Assembly (NCBI GenBank): GCA_043818215.1 | Contig: JBDRGC010000419.1 | Location: 1 to 17,976, forward strand | Reading direction: 5' to 3' | DNA length: 17,976 nucleotides | From: JBDRGC01 sp043818215 | Lineage (GTDB): Bacteria > Chloroflexota > Anaerolineae > Anaerolineales > UBA11858 | Shown: positions 7,234-14,552 of the stretch, in pieces | How the letters are laid out: each line of letters opens with the position of its first letter | How positions within the stretch are numbered: position 1 is the stretch's first letter | Program-made: the position numbers and the translations under genes | Notes under the pieces: model-generated | The model's input: the letters and a program-made list of their open reading frames with translations, nothing else | Databases searched by the model: none | Told to the model about the DNA's origin: nothing

Positions 7234-7244
7234 CTACAACCGTC

Positions 7245-8333
7245 ATGAGCGATCTTTTTTCCTTCGAACTTCAAGCCTGGCAGGGGCGCGCCCGCGCCGG
7301 GGTTTTCCATACGCCCCACGGCGATATTCAGACTCCGGTCTTTGCCCCCGTGGGAACACAGGCCACTGTCAAATCGCTGACTCCGGCTAATCTGCACGAA
7401 ATCCGGGCCAGTTTGATCCTGGCGAACACTTATCATCTCTATTTGCGCCCCGGAGATGAGGTGGTAGCCGAGATGGGCGGGCTGCACGAATTCATGCACT
7501 GGCCCAATCCCATCCTGACCGATTCGGGCGGGTTCCAGGTTTTCTCTCTGGCAGGGACTCGCAAGATCGACGCTGACGGGGTGACATTCAAAAGCCATAT
7601 CGACGGCTCCACGCATCGCTTCACTCCCGAGAAATCAATTGCCATCCAGGAAAATCTGGGGGCGGACATCATCATGGCTTTCGACGAGTGCGCCGAACCT
7701 TACGACCGGGCGTACAACGAACGTGCTCTGGCGCGCACACATGCCTGGGCCGATCGCTGCCGGGCTGCTCAGACTCGCTCTGACCAGTCTCTTTTTGGGA
7801 TCGTTCAGGGCGGCATTTTCCCAGATTTGCGGGAGCAATCGGCGGAATTCATTGCCTCGCTGGATTTTCCGGGGAACGCCATCGGCGGCCTTTCGGTGGG
7901 AGAAACCAAATCTGAAATGCACAGTATCCTCGAGGTGGTGGACACCGTTCTCCCCGAGGACAAGCCCCGCTACTTGATGGGAGTCGGCACTCCCGAAGAC
8001 CTGGTCAACGGCGTGCGGCGGGGCGTCGACATTTTCGACTGCGTGCTCCCCACCCGTCTGGCACGCCACAAGGCGGCATTCACGCGCCACGGGCGGATCA
8101 ACCTCGCTAAAGCTGAACACGCCCGCTCCAGCCTCCCTATCGACGCGGCCTGTACCTGCTACACCTGTCAGAATTTCACCCGCGCCTACCTGCGGCATTT
8201 GATCATCGCTAAAGAGATGCTGGCATCCACGCTGCTCTCAATTCACAACCTGCACACGCTCATCCAATTGGCAAGCGAGATGCGGCAGGCGATTTTTAAA
8301 GGGCGGTTCGATGCATTCGTAGCCGACATCTGA
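7245..8333 (+). CDS. tgt: Queuine/preQ1 tRNA-guanine transglycosylase
   Basis: The enzyme exchanges guanine 34 of GUN-anticodon tRNAs for the queuosine precursor preQ1 in bacteria (or queuine, if salvaged). The 362-residue TIM barrel carries ILTDSGGFQV with catalytic Asp93, GIVQGG, GGLSVGE, the nucleophile region FDCVLPTR with Asp265, and the zinc site Cys303, Cys305, Cys308 and His334, whose spacing matches the Zymomonas enzyme. Nothing is missing. No other queuosine gene (queA, queC-F) is in the window, so the pathway, if complete, is dispersed. The ATG at 7245 has no Shine-Dalgarno but sits 11 bases from a TATAAT, indicating a leaderless or near-leaderless message. It is followed by an imperfect palindrome and then the aldo/keto reductase, which has its own ribosome binding site. 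Confidence 0.97.
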   Translation: MSDLFSFELQAWQGRARAGVFHTPHGDIQTPVFAPVGTQATVKSLTPANLHEIRASLILANTYHLYLRPGDEVVAEMGGLHEFMHWPNPILTDSGGFQVFSLAGTRKIDADGVTFKSHIDGSTHRFTPEKSIAIQENLGADIIMAFDECAEPYDRAYNERALARTHAWADRCRAAQTRSDQSLFGIVQGGIFPDLREQSAEFIASLDFPGNAIGGLSVGETKSEMHSILEVVDTVLPEDKPRYLMGVGTPEDLVNGVRRGVDIFDCVLPTRLARHKAAFTRHGRINLAKAEHARSSLPIDAACTCYTCQNFTRAYLRHLIIAKEMLASTLLSIHNLHTLIQLASEMRQAIFKGRFDAFVADI

Positions 8334-8348
8334 ATGCATCCCCAATAA

Positions 8349-8436
8349 ACCACAAAGGTTCACGAAGGAAAAACCTTAAAATCCCTTTGTGTTTACTTCG
8401 ACTATGTTCAGCACAGGCCTTCGTGCCGTTTGTGGT
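8349..8436. repeat. Imperfect palindrome after tgt
   Basis: ACCACAAAGGTTCACGAAGG (8349-8368) pairs, with mismatches, with the 19-base arm at 8418-8436. The arms carry ACAAAG and ACGAAG words like those in the perfect hairpin after ychF, so the two are probably members of one dispersed family. It could act as the 3' end of the tgt message; no T-run follows. Confidence 0.6.
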
Positions 8437-8501
8437 AAATATTTTGGCTCCGGCATATCCCCGTTAATTTTGGGGGGTCGCCCGGGTTAGGAGATACAAA
8501 A

Positions 8502-9644
8502 ATGCAATACCGAAAATTTGGAAATTTGGACTGGAAGGGATCAGCTCTAGGATTCGGATGTATGCGCTTCCCCATCAAAGACAAGGATACTTCCCAAATC
8601 GAAGAAACAGAATCCACCAAAATGCTCCACTACGCCATCGAACACGGCGTGAATTATATCGACTCCGCCTACCCATATCATGGCGGGGCCAGCGAAACCT
8701 TCGTTGGCAAGGTGCTCAAGGGCGGCTACCGCGAAAAAGTCAGGTTAGCCACCAAGATGCCCTGTTGGAAGGTCGAAACCGCGGCTGACTTCGATAAATT
8801 TCTCAACGAGCAGCTCGGTAAGCTACAAACCGGGCATATCGACTTCTACCTTCTTCATGCCCTGAACGAGAAAAACTGGCACAAAGTGCATGCTCTGGAA
8901 GTGTTGAATTGGGCCGAGAAAGCCATCGCGGATGGCCGCATTGGGCATATTGGATTCTCGTTCCACGATAAGTATGAAGTCTTCCAAGAAATTGTGGATG
9001 CCTACGAGGGGTGGACATTCTGCCAGATACAATACAATTATATGGATATCGAGAATCAGGCCGGCACCAAAGGGCTGCGTTATGCGGCTGCGAGGGGTCT
9101 GGCCGTTGTGGTTATGGAACCAATCCTGGGGGGCAGGCTGGTCAACCCACCCCAGCCGATTCTAGACCTGTGGCAAAAAGCGCCGAAGCAACGCTCCGCC
9201 GCCGATTGGGCCTTGCAATGGGGCTGGAATCAGCCCGAGGTGTCGTTGGTGTTGAGCGGCATGAGCAATATGCAGCATGTCGAAGAAAACGTCGCCAGCG
9301 CGAGACTGTCTGCCATCGGCGCACTCACCAAAGAAGAATTGGATATTATTGACCAGGTACGCGCAAAGTATACAGCGCTCTCCCCAATTCCTTGCACACA
9401 ATGCAAGTACTGCATGCCCTGCCCCAACGGAGTCAATATTCCGCGCAATTTCGAGATATACAACGAAAGCGTGATGTACGACAAACTCGATCACGCCCGC
9501 GAGGCATATAATATGTGGTTTGCCGAAGAGGAGCGTGCCAGCGAGTGCATCCAGTGCCGGGAATGTGAAGAGAAATGCCCCCAGGGCATTCTTATCAGCG
9601 AGTGGATGCCGCGCGTGCATGAAGTGCTGGGGCAAGCCGAATAG
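8502..9644 (+). CDS. Aldo/keto reductase with C-terminal 4Fe-4S ferredoxin-like region
   Basis: A 380-residue two-part protein. Residues 1-290 are an aldo/keto reductase barrel with a recognisable tetrad: Asp54, Tyr59 (in DSAYPY), Lys85 (ATKMP) and His119 (FYLLHAL). Residues 298-308 (CTQCKYCMPCP) and 349-360 (CIQCRECEEKCP) form two cysteine clusters typical of [4Fe-4S] binding. This architecture is common in anaerobes, where the iron-sulfur part is thought to deliver or accept electrons; the substrate is unknown. The ATG at 8502 has AGGAG at 8489-8493. The stop codon TAG (9642-9644) lies in the first unit of a heptamer tract. Confidence 0.93.
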   Translation: MQYRKFGNLDWKGSALGFGCMRFPIKDKDTSQIEETESTKMLHYAIEHGVNYIDSAYPYHGGASETFVGKVLKGGYREKVRLATKMPCWKVETAADFDKFLNEQLGKLQTGHIDFYLLHALNEKNWHKVHALEVLNWAEKAIADGRIGHIGFSFHDKYEVFQEIVDAYEGWTFCQIQYNYMDIENQAGTKGLRYAAARGLAVVVMEPILGGRLVNPPQPILDLWQKAPKQRSAADWALQWGWNQPEVSLVLSGMSNMQHVEENVASARLSAIGALTKEELDIIDQVRAKYTALSPIPCTQCKYCMPCPNGVNIPRNFEIYNESVMYDKLDHAREAYNMWFAEEERASECIQCRECEEKCPQGILISEWMPRVHEVLGQAE

Positions 9645-9675
9645 CGAATGGCGAATGGCGGATGGCGAATGGCGC
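9641..9675. repeat. Five-unit heptamer tract (ATGGCGA type) at a gene end
   Basis: Units ATAGCGA, ATGGCGA, ATGGCGG, ATGGCGA and ATGGCGC run in register. The first unit contains the TAG stop codon of the aldo/keto reductase. A longer, slightly irregular tract of the same type follows degV. Confidence 0.9.
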
Positions 9676-9687
9676 ACATGCCCCAAC

Positions 9688-9716
9688 TTGACACTCAATA
9701 GGCGGCCAACTATAAT
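9688..9716 (+). promoter_or_regulatory. Consensus promoter of the toxin-antitoxin operon
   Basis: TTGACA (9688-9693), a 17-base spacer and TATAAT (9711-9716) match the sigma-70 consensus exactly. Transcription should begin near 9723, giving a leader of about 40 bases before the toxin start. Confidence 0.9.
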
Positions 9717-9720
9717 TGGC
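9705..9720. promoter_or_regulatory. Candidate operator over the -10 box
   Basis: GCCAA-CTATAA-TTGGC is an inverted repeat that encloses the -10 element. A repressor bound here would block RNA polymerase. The obvious candidate is the HTH antitoxin encoded second in the operon, since antitoxins of this type usually autoregulate. This is inference from position and symmetry. Confidence 0.6.
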
Positions 9721-9763
9721 ATGTCAGCCATAATAAGCAGCATAACTGTAAAGGACAGCAAAG

Positions 9764-10102
9764 TTGTCAGTAAATAGCACCCCTATATCCGTTATCGTTT
9801 ACCGTGACGCAGCAGGCAACGAACCCTTTACCAACTGGCTGAACAACTTGCGCGACCCTCGTACTCGACGGCGTATTCTCAAACGTCTCTGGCGTCTTGA
9901 AAGCAAAAATTGTGGCGACTGCAAACCAGTAGGCGATGGCGTGATTGAACTGCGCTTTTTTTTCGGCTCAGGCTACCGCGTCTACTTTGGCGAAGATGGT
10001 GACAAAATCGTGGTTTTGCTCTTTGGCGGCGACAAAAGCAGCCAGTGCCGCGATATTCAAAAGGCCAAGATTTTCTGGAAGGAGTATTTGAGCCATGACT
10101 GA
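9764..10102 (+). CDS. RelE/ParE-fold toxin (addiction module killer protein, HigB-like)
   Basis: A 112-residue protein of the putative addiction-module killer group in the RelE/ParE superfamily; relatives are ribosome-dependent mRNA interferases or gyrase poisons. Seen: the N-terminal FTNWLNNLRDPRTRRRILKRLWRLE helix-rich segment, GDCKPVGDGVIELRFFFGSGYRVYF (the family's central strand set, with the conserved ELR...GYRVYF), and a C-terminal LLFGGDKSSQCRDIQKAK. The start is TTG at 9764, because no ATG or GTG lies in frame near the beginning; AAGGA at 9751-9755 sits 8 bases upstream. It overlaps the antitoxin gene by 8 bases, with toxin first as in higBA operons. It should be kept silent by the antitoxin and by autorepression. 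Confidence 0.9.
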   Translation: MSVNSTPISVIVYRDAAGNEPFTNWLNNLRDPRTRRRILKRLWRLESKNCGDCKPVGDGVIELRFFFGSGYRVYFGEDGDKIVVLLFGGDKSSQCRDIQKAKIFWKEYLSHD

Positions 10103-10412
10103 GTACCGAACCTTAGAAGAAATCAGTGTTGAGTATTTCGTCGAGCACCCAGAAGAAATTGACGAATTTATAACCGAAATCTTTGCTGATTATTCTCAAA
10201 GTGACGATTCATCTGCTTTGCTTTCGTCATTGCGGGTGATTGCGCGCGTCGAAGGTGTTTCCGCAGTGGCAATAAAAATTGGTATGACCCGTCAGGGTTT
10301 GCAAAAAGCGCTTTCCAGCAAAGGGAATCCACGTCTAGATAATATCAATGCCATCATGCGGGCGATGGGCTATCAGCTCATGCCCCAACGGTTGGATGTT
10401 TCTGTCGGATAA
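10095..10412 (+). CDS. HTH antitoxin (addiction module antidote, HigA-like)
   Basis: A 105-residue partner of the preceding toxin, matching the putative addiction-module antidote family. The N-terminal part (EISVEYFVEHPEEIDEFITEIF) is acidic and probably wraps the toxin. The second half holds a helix-turn-helix: VIARVEGVSAVAIKIGMTRQGLQKALS, then GNPRLDNINAIMRAMGYQL, the diagnostic tail. Its ATG at 10095 lies within the end of the toxin frame, so the pair is translationally coupled. The protein probably binds the inverted repeat over the upstream -10 box. Confidence 0.92.
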   Translation: MTEYRTLEEISVEYFVEHPEEIDEFITEIFADYSQSDDSSALLSSLRVIARVEGVSAVAIKIGMTRQGLQKALSSKGNPRLDNINAIMRAMGYQLMPQRLDVSVG

Positions 10413-10416
10413 CTTA

Positions 10417-10461
10417 CAGTACAAGGTGCGGTCAGTGAGCAGGCCAGAATCACTTGTACTG
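10417..10461 (+). terminator. Inverted repeat after the antitoxin
   Basis: CAGTACAAG (10417-10425) and CTTGTACTG (10453-10461) pair across a 27-base loop, followed by CTTTTACTG. This is a weak terminator-like structure between the toxin-antitoxin operon and the glycosidase gene. Confidence 0.4.
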
Positions 10462-10498
10462 CTTTTACTGTAATGCCTAATAACTTAGGAGACACGAA

Positions 10499-11734
10499 AT
10501 GCAAACAAATTTCCCGAAAGACTTTTTATGGGGAACCGCCACCGCAGCCCATCAGGTGGAAGGCAACAATACCAGCAGCGACTTCTGGCTGTTGGAACAT
10601 CTGCCCGGAACGATCTTCGCGGAGCCATCTGGGGATGCCTGCGATCACTATCACCACTACCCCGAAGACATTGCACTCCTGGCTGCATTGGGTTTCAACA
10701 GCTACCGTTTTTCCATCGAGTGGGCACGTATCGAGCCGGAGGAAGGGCATTTTTCTCAGGCCGCCATTGACCACTACCGGCGAATGCTGCTGGCCTGCCA
10801 CGAAAACGGCCTCAGCCCAATGGTCACGTTCCACCACTTCACATCCCCTCGCTGGCTGATTTCGGCAGGCGGCTGGACGAGTCTGGATACCGCCGAGAAA
10901 TTCGCCCGGTATTGCGCTCACGCCACCCGCCACCTGGGAGACCTGATGGGCTTTGCCTGCACGATCAACGAAATCAATATCCCAAAAATGATCGGGGGCA
11001 TGTTCAATACGGATCAGGATGAAGTTTCCCAGACGTTGAAATTTTTCCAAACTGCAGCCCAGGCCTTGGGCGTCGAGATGGACACGTTCGCGCCATTTCT
11101 GTTCGCATTTTCCGACCAGGGACGCGATGTGCTCATCGAATCTCACCACAAAGCCGTGCAAGCCATCAAAGCGGAACGCAGCGACCTGCCAGTGGGGTTG
11201 ACCATTGCCCTAAATGACATGCAAGCCGTTTACGGCGGTGAGGCGACCCGCGATAAATTGCGCTGTGAAATTCAGGATGTCTTCCTGGAAGCCGCACGGG
11301 GCGATGATTTCATTGGGGTGCAAACCTACACCCGCCAGCGAGTCGACCCCACGGGGCCGCTGCCTCCCGAGGCAGGCGTCGAACTGACGCAGATGGGTTA
11401 CGAGTTTTGGCCTGAAGCATTGGAGGCCACCCTGCGATACACCCATCAAGTGGCAGGCATTCCCATGATCGTGACCGAAAACGGCATCGGCACAGAGGAC
11501 GACACCCGCCGTCTCGAATACTACCGCCGGGCGCTGCGCGGTGCAGCCAACTGCATCAACGATGGCTTGGACATCCGCGGCTATTTCGCCTGGTCTGCGT
11601 TCGACAACTTCGAGTGGATGCTCGGATACAAGTCCACGTTCGGCATCATTGCCGTCGACCGCGCAACTCAGGAGCGCACCGTCAAACCCAGCGGGCAGTG
11701 GCTGGGTCAAGTCGCACAATCCAATGGGTTCTAG
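10499..11734 (+). CDS. Glycoside hydrolase family 1 (beta-glucosidase-like)
   Basis: A 411-residue retaining glycosidase, shorter than the usual 440-470. It opens with FLWGTATAAHQVEG, the GH1 signature that holds a sugar-binding Gln. The acid/base Glu158 is in TINEIN, where most family members have TFNEP, and the nucleophile Glu327 is in VTENGIGTEDD. TFHHFTSPRW and the C-terminal GYFAWSAFDNFEW are also family motifs. There is no signal peptide, so it acts in the cytosol on imported disaccharides or glycosides. The change from NEP to NEI next to the acid/base is unusual but is seen in diverged GH1 members; substrate is open. AGGAG at 10487-10491 supports the ATG. No transporter is adjacent. 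Confidence 0.93.
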   Translation: MQTNFPKDFLWGTATAAHQVEGNNTSSDFWLLEHLPGTIFAEPSGDACDHYHHYPEDIALLAALGFNSYRFSIEWARIEPEEGHFSQAAIDHYRRMLLACHENGLSPMVTFHHFTSPRWLISAGGWTSLDTAEKFARYCAHATRHLGDLMGFACTINEINIPKMIGGMFNTDQDEVSQTLKFFQTAAQALGVEMDTFAPFLFAFSDQGRDVLIESHHKAVQAIKAERSDLPVGLTIALNDMQAVYGGEATRDKLRCEIQDVFLEAARGDDFIGVQTYTRQRVDPTGPLPPEAGVELTQMGYEFWPEALEATLRYTHQVAGIPMIVTENGIGTEDDTRRLEYYRRALRGAANCINDGLDIRGYFAWSAFDNFEWMLGYKSTFGIIAVDRATQERTVKPSGQWLGQVAQSNGF

Positions 11735-11780
11735 TATCTTCGTTATAGAATCCACCCACCAATTCCGATCCGCTTGCGGG

Positions 11781-11786
11781 TAAAAT
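11781..11786 (+). promoter_or_regulatory. -10 element of the radical SAM gene (leaderless)
   Basis: TAAAAT preceded by GGG ends 6 bases before the ATG at 11793, so transcription would start at or next to the start codon. No Shine-Dalgarno is present. No clear -35 box is visible. Confidence 0.5.
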
Positions 11787-11792
11787 AGGCTC

Positions 11793-12668
11793 ATGCGTTA
11801 TCACGGCACTGTCATCAGGCCTCCCAGCGAGGCCCGCAGTTATATTCTGCAGACCACCTACGGTTGCTCGCATAATCGCTGCACCTTTTGCGGCACTTAT
11901 CTGGGTAAACCCTTTCAGGCTCGCCCTACCAACGAAATTCTGGAAGACATCGCTCTGGCGCGGCAAGTAATGCCAGATGCCCGCCGCGTCTTTCTGGCTG
12001 ACGGGAACGCGCTGGTGTTGAGTACCCGCCGGCTCGTTCAAATCCTGGAAACATTAAATTCCAGTTTTTCTCACTTCGAACGAGCGGGAATTTACGCCAA
12101 TGCCCGCGATATTCTAAATAAAAGCGACGCAGACCTGGCTTTGCTTCACCAGAAAGGATTGGGCATCGTCTACCTGGGGCTGGAAAGCGGCAGCGACGAA
12201 GTTCTGCATCGCATCGATAAAAATTCCGCCGCCGCCGAGATGATACAGGCAGTACACAAAGCTCAGAAGGCCGGCCTGCTGGTTTCTATTATCGGCATTC
12301 TTGGGATTGGTGGCCCTGAACTCTCTACTCATCACGCCGAGGCAACCGGCCGCGTGGTCAGCGAGATGAACCCGGACTACTTCTCGATGTTGACATTGAT
12401 GCTCGTGCCGGGAACCAAACTCCACCAACAATGGCAGTCGGGAGGCTTTCATTTGATGGAACCCGCGGCCATGTTAACCGAGTTGCGCCAAGTTATCGAT
12501 TGTTTGGATAATCTCACCCATTGTGTTTTTCGCACAAATCACGCATCCAACTACCTCCCGCTTGCCGGGACGTTACCACTAGACAAAGCTCGCCTGCTGG
12601 CAACCCTGGATTCAGCAATGTCACAAGGACAGCCAGCTCTGAGGCCAGAAGCCTGGCGCGCTTTATAA
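11793..12668 (+). CDS. Radical SAM protein of unknown function
   Basis: A 291-residue enzyme of the radical SAM superfamily, which cleaves S-adenosylmethionine with a [4Fe-4S] cluster to make a radical. The cluster motif is GCSHNRCTFC, with Cys25, Cys30 and Cys33 (spacing C-x4-C-x2-C rather than the classical C-x3-C-x2-C, but known in this subgroup). The opening RPPSEARSYILQTTYGCSHN and later YLGLESGSDEVL and GILGIGG fit the group. The substrate is unknown. No B12 domain or SPASM-like C-terminal cluster is present. The start ATG sits right behind a TAAAAT box and probably gives a leaderless message. degV follows 26 bases later on the same strand, so the two are probably co-transcribed. Confidence 0.9.
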   Translation: MRYHGTVIRPPSEARSYILQTTYGCSHNRCTFCGTYLGKPFQARPTNEILEDIALARQVMPDARRVFLADGNALVLSTRRLVQILETLNSSFSHFERAGIYANARDILNKSDADLALLHQKGLGIVYLGLESGSDEVLHRIDKNSAAAEMIQAVHKAQKAGLLVSIIGILGIGGPELSTHHAEATGRVVSEMNPDYFSMLTLMLVPGTKLHQQWQSGGFHLMEPAAMLTELRQVIDCLDNLTHCVFRTNHASNYLPLAGTLPLDKARLLATLDSAMSQGQPALRPEAWRAL

Positions 12669-12694
12669 AAATCCATTTTCTAAAGGAAAACAAA

Positions 12695-13564
12695 ATGCAA
12701 ATCGTAACTGATAGTGGAACAGATATTGGCTTATCACCACAGCAATTGGAAGAATTGAATATTCGCATCGTGCCCCTGGTTGTCACGCTGGACGATAAAT
12801 CTTATCGCGAGAATGTAGATATCCAACCCGCCGAGTTCTATCGCCTGCTGGAAGCCACCGAAAATCTCCCGGTCACTTCGCAGCCTTCAGCGGGAGATTT
12901 CGCCGAGGTATACCGGCGATTAGCAGCCACCGACCCCGACATTTTTTCCGTCCACATGACGTCTGGGTTGAGCGGCACCTTCAACTCCGCCAAAGCAGGG
13001 GCCGAACTTGTACCAGAGGCCAATGTCACCCATTTCGATACCAAAACGCTATCTGCAGCAGCCGGGTGGATGGTTGAAGCGGCCGCCCGGGCGGCGAAAG
13101 CTGGCTGGATGAAAGATCAGATTCTGGCCCTGATAAAGCGTATCGGCGATGCCAGCGAGAGCATGTACACCCTCAAAGAATTGAAGTACCTGATCCACGG
13201 CGGGCGCTTCAGCCACATGAAGGGACTGATCGCTTCGTTGCTGAATCTCAAACCGTTGATCGGGGTAGAAAAAGTACACGGCACATATATGCAGCTCGGT
13301 CAACAGCGAACATTCAATCGCGCGGTCAAAGGGCTGGTCGATATCATGTCCAGGCAACACGCGCCCGGCAGTGAGCTACGGGTGCAGGTGCTCCACGCAT
13401 TCAATCCCGAGGGAGCGGCCATGCTGCGCGAGCAGATAGACACAATCTTCGATTGCATCTGGCGACCGATCAATCCTATGTCCCTCGTATTAGGCGCGCA
13501 CACCGGCCCCAGCATGATAGGTGTTGCTTATGCGCCGCAGGCCGTATTTGCTGATGTTCCGTGA
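12695..13564 (+). CDS. DegV family fatty-acid-binding protein
   Basis: DegV (FakB-like) proteins hold one fatty acid in a pocket; in Firmicutes they present it to the kinase FakA for phosphorylation. The 289-residue product has IVTDSGTD at the start, TSQPS, the lipid-head-group motif MTSGLSGTFNSA, and the C-terminal GAHTGPSMIGVAY. A longer in-frame start at 12521 lies inside the radical SAM gene and is rejected: AAAGGA at 12682-12687 is 7 bases before the ATG at 12695, and that start gives the standard DegV N-terminus MQIVTDSG. No FakA homologue is in the window. A heptamer tract begins 10 bases after the stop. Confidence 0.93.
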   Translation: MQIVTDSGTDIGLSPQQLEELNIRIVPLVVTLDDKSYRENVDIQPAEFYRLLEATENLPVTSQPSAGDFAEVYRRLAATDPDIFSVHMTSGLSGTFNSAKAGAELVPEANVTHFDTKTLSAAAGWMVEAAARAAKAGWMKDQILALIKRIGDASESMYTLKELKYLIHGGRFSHMKGLIASLLNLKPLIGVEKVHGTYMQLGQQRTFNRAVKGLVDIMSRQHAPGSELRVQVLHAFNPEGAAMLREQIDTIFDCIWRPINPMSLVLGAHTGPSMIGVAYAPQAVFADVP

Positions 13565-13574
13565 GGCGTGGCAA

Positions 13575-13665
13575 ATAGCGGGTGGCGGGTGGCGAATGGC
13601 GAATGGCAATGGCGAGTGGCGAATGGCGAAGGCGAGTGGCAATGGCGAGCGGCGAATGGCGAGTG
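13575..13665. repeat. Heptamer tract (ATGGCGA type) after degV
   Basis: About 13 units of ATGGCGA, GTGGCGA, GTGGCGG, GCGGCGA and similar; three have lost a base (ATGGCA, AGGCGA, GTGGCA), so register is not perfect. Like the tract after the aldo/keto reductase, it begins with ATAGCG. Confidence 0.85.
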
Positions 13666-13675
13666 CAGGTGAGTC

Positions 13676-13937
13676 TTCCTACGGGATCACACATCACGAA
13701 GCCCTATTTTGCTCCGGTCGGATCCGTGATCCGACAGCATGACGACTCACGTCTCACGCTCATCACGCCCCTATTTTGCTCCTGTCGGATCCGTGATCCG
13801 ACAGCATGACGCTTCACGCAGCCCTCCGAATGAATTCGGGGTCTGTTACAGGAAACATGCTGAAGCATGTTGAGACACGCATCACGCTTCACTCATCACG
13901 CCCCTATTTTGCTCCTGTCGGATCCGTGATCCGACAG
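13676..13937. repeat. Hairpin repeat cluster 1 (left of DUF5680 gene)
   Basis: Modules in order: a CCTACGGGATCAC word, X copy 1 (13701-13737), X copy 2 (13768-13804), Y copy 1 (13826-13878) and X copy 3 (13901-13937), joined by CATCACG and CTTCACG-type heptamers. X is a 37-bp unit beginning CCCCTATTTTG and ending in the inverted repeat GTCGGATC-CGT-GATCCGAC. Y is 53 bp and holds two short hairpins, CCGAAT-GA-ATTCGG and AACATGCT-GA-AGCATGTT. No gene lies in this stretch. Confidence 0.92.
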
Positions 13938-13975
13938 CTCCACCCTCCAAGCCCCACGGGCCTAAGAGTTGAAAT

Positions 13976-14455
13976 ATGATATTACCCATCCCACAAGAAA
14001 ACTTACTCGGTTTTTTACTCAACGCCAAACGCTACACTTATGCTTCTCAGGAAGATGACGCCGCGGTCAAGCCGCTTGTCCGCGGGTCGCGCCAACTCGA
14101 ATTCCGGCAAGGGGCGCTGTTCTACCGGGATATCTATTTTGGGGGTGAATATTTCGTCGGGCAGGAAACCGTGTACTTCAAGTCAGACCCTGTATGGGGG
14201 ATGAGCTACGCCGGGGGCGTGATCCAGGGAATCGAGGCAGACGAAATCGCCGGGGTATTCTCTTTTTTGAAGTCTGCCCTCCAAAAAGTCACAGCTGAGG
14301 CTCCATTTCGGGGACCGGCATCCTTCCAAAGCGGAGCATTTCACTACACTAATCGAAGTTTGGGAAATCTCGAACGCTTCTCCGGGACAGAATCGATCAA
14401 TTACGAGAATCGCTCGATTTACCATCTCCATTACAGCGGAGGGCTGCTGAGATAA
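13976..14455 (+). CDS. DUF5680 domain-containing protein
   Basis: A 159-residue protein matching the DUF5680 family by its characteristic run: LLGFLLNAKRYTYAS, SRQLEFRQGALFYRDIYFGG, FVGQETVYF, VWGMSYAGGV, and the C-terminal NYENRSIYHLHYSGG. The family is small, cytosolic and without assigned function. The start at 13976 gives the usual N-terminus; no good ribosome binding site is visible (AAGAG lies about 8 bases upstream). The gene sits alone between two clusters of repeated hairpins, 38 bases from the first and about 100 bases from the second. Confidence 0.85.
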   Translation: MILPIPQENLLGFLLNAKRYTYASQEDDAAVKPLVRGSRQLEFRQGALFYRDIYFGGEYFVGQETVYFKSDPVWGMSYAGGVIQGIEADEIAGVFSFLKSALQKVTAEAPFRGPASFQSGAFHYTNRSLGNLERFSGTESINYENRSIYHLHYSGGLLR

Positions 14456-14552
14456 TAGGCAGTAGGGCAAAAGCCACCCGGACATGAGACGTGAAATGTG
14501 AAACGAATTTTATCCCACTCCGCTACGCTTCGGGGAATACGTCACGCACGTA

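Noticed and set aside
12521..12694. Longer start for the DegV protein
   Set aside because: The extension overlaps the radical SAM coding sequence in another frame; AAAGGA before the ATG at 12695 and the family N-terminus support the shorter form.
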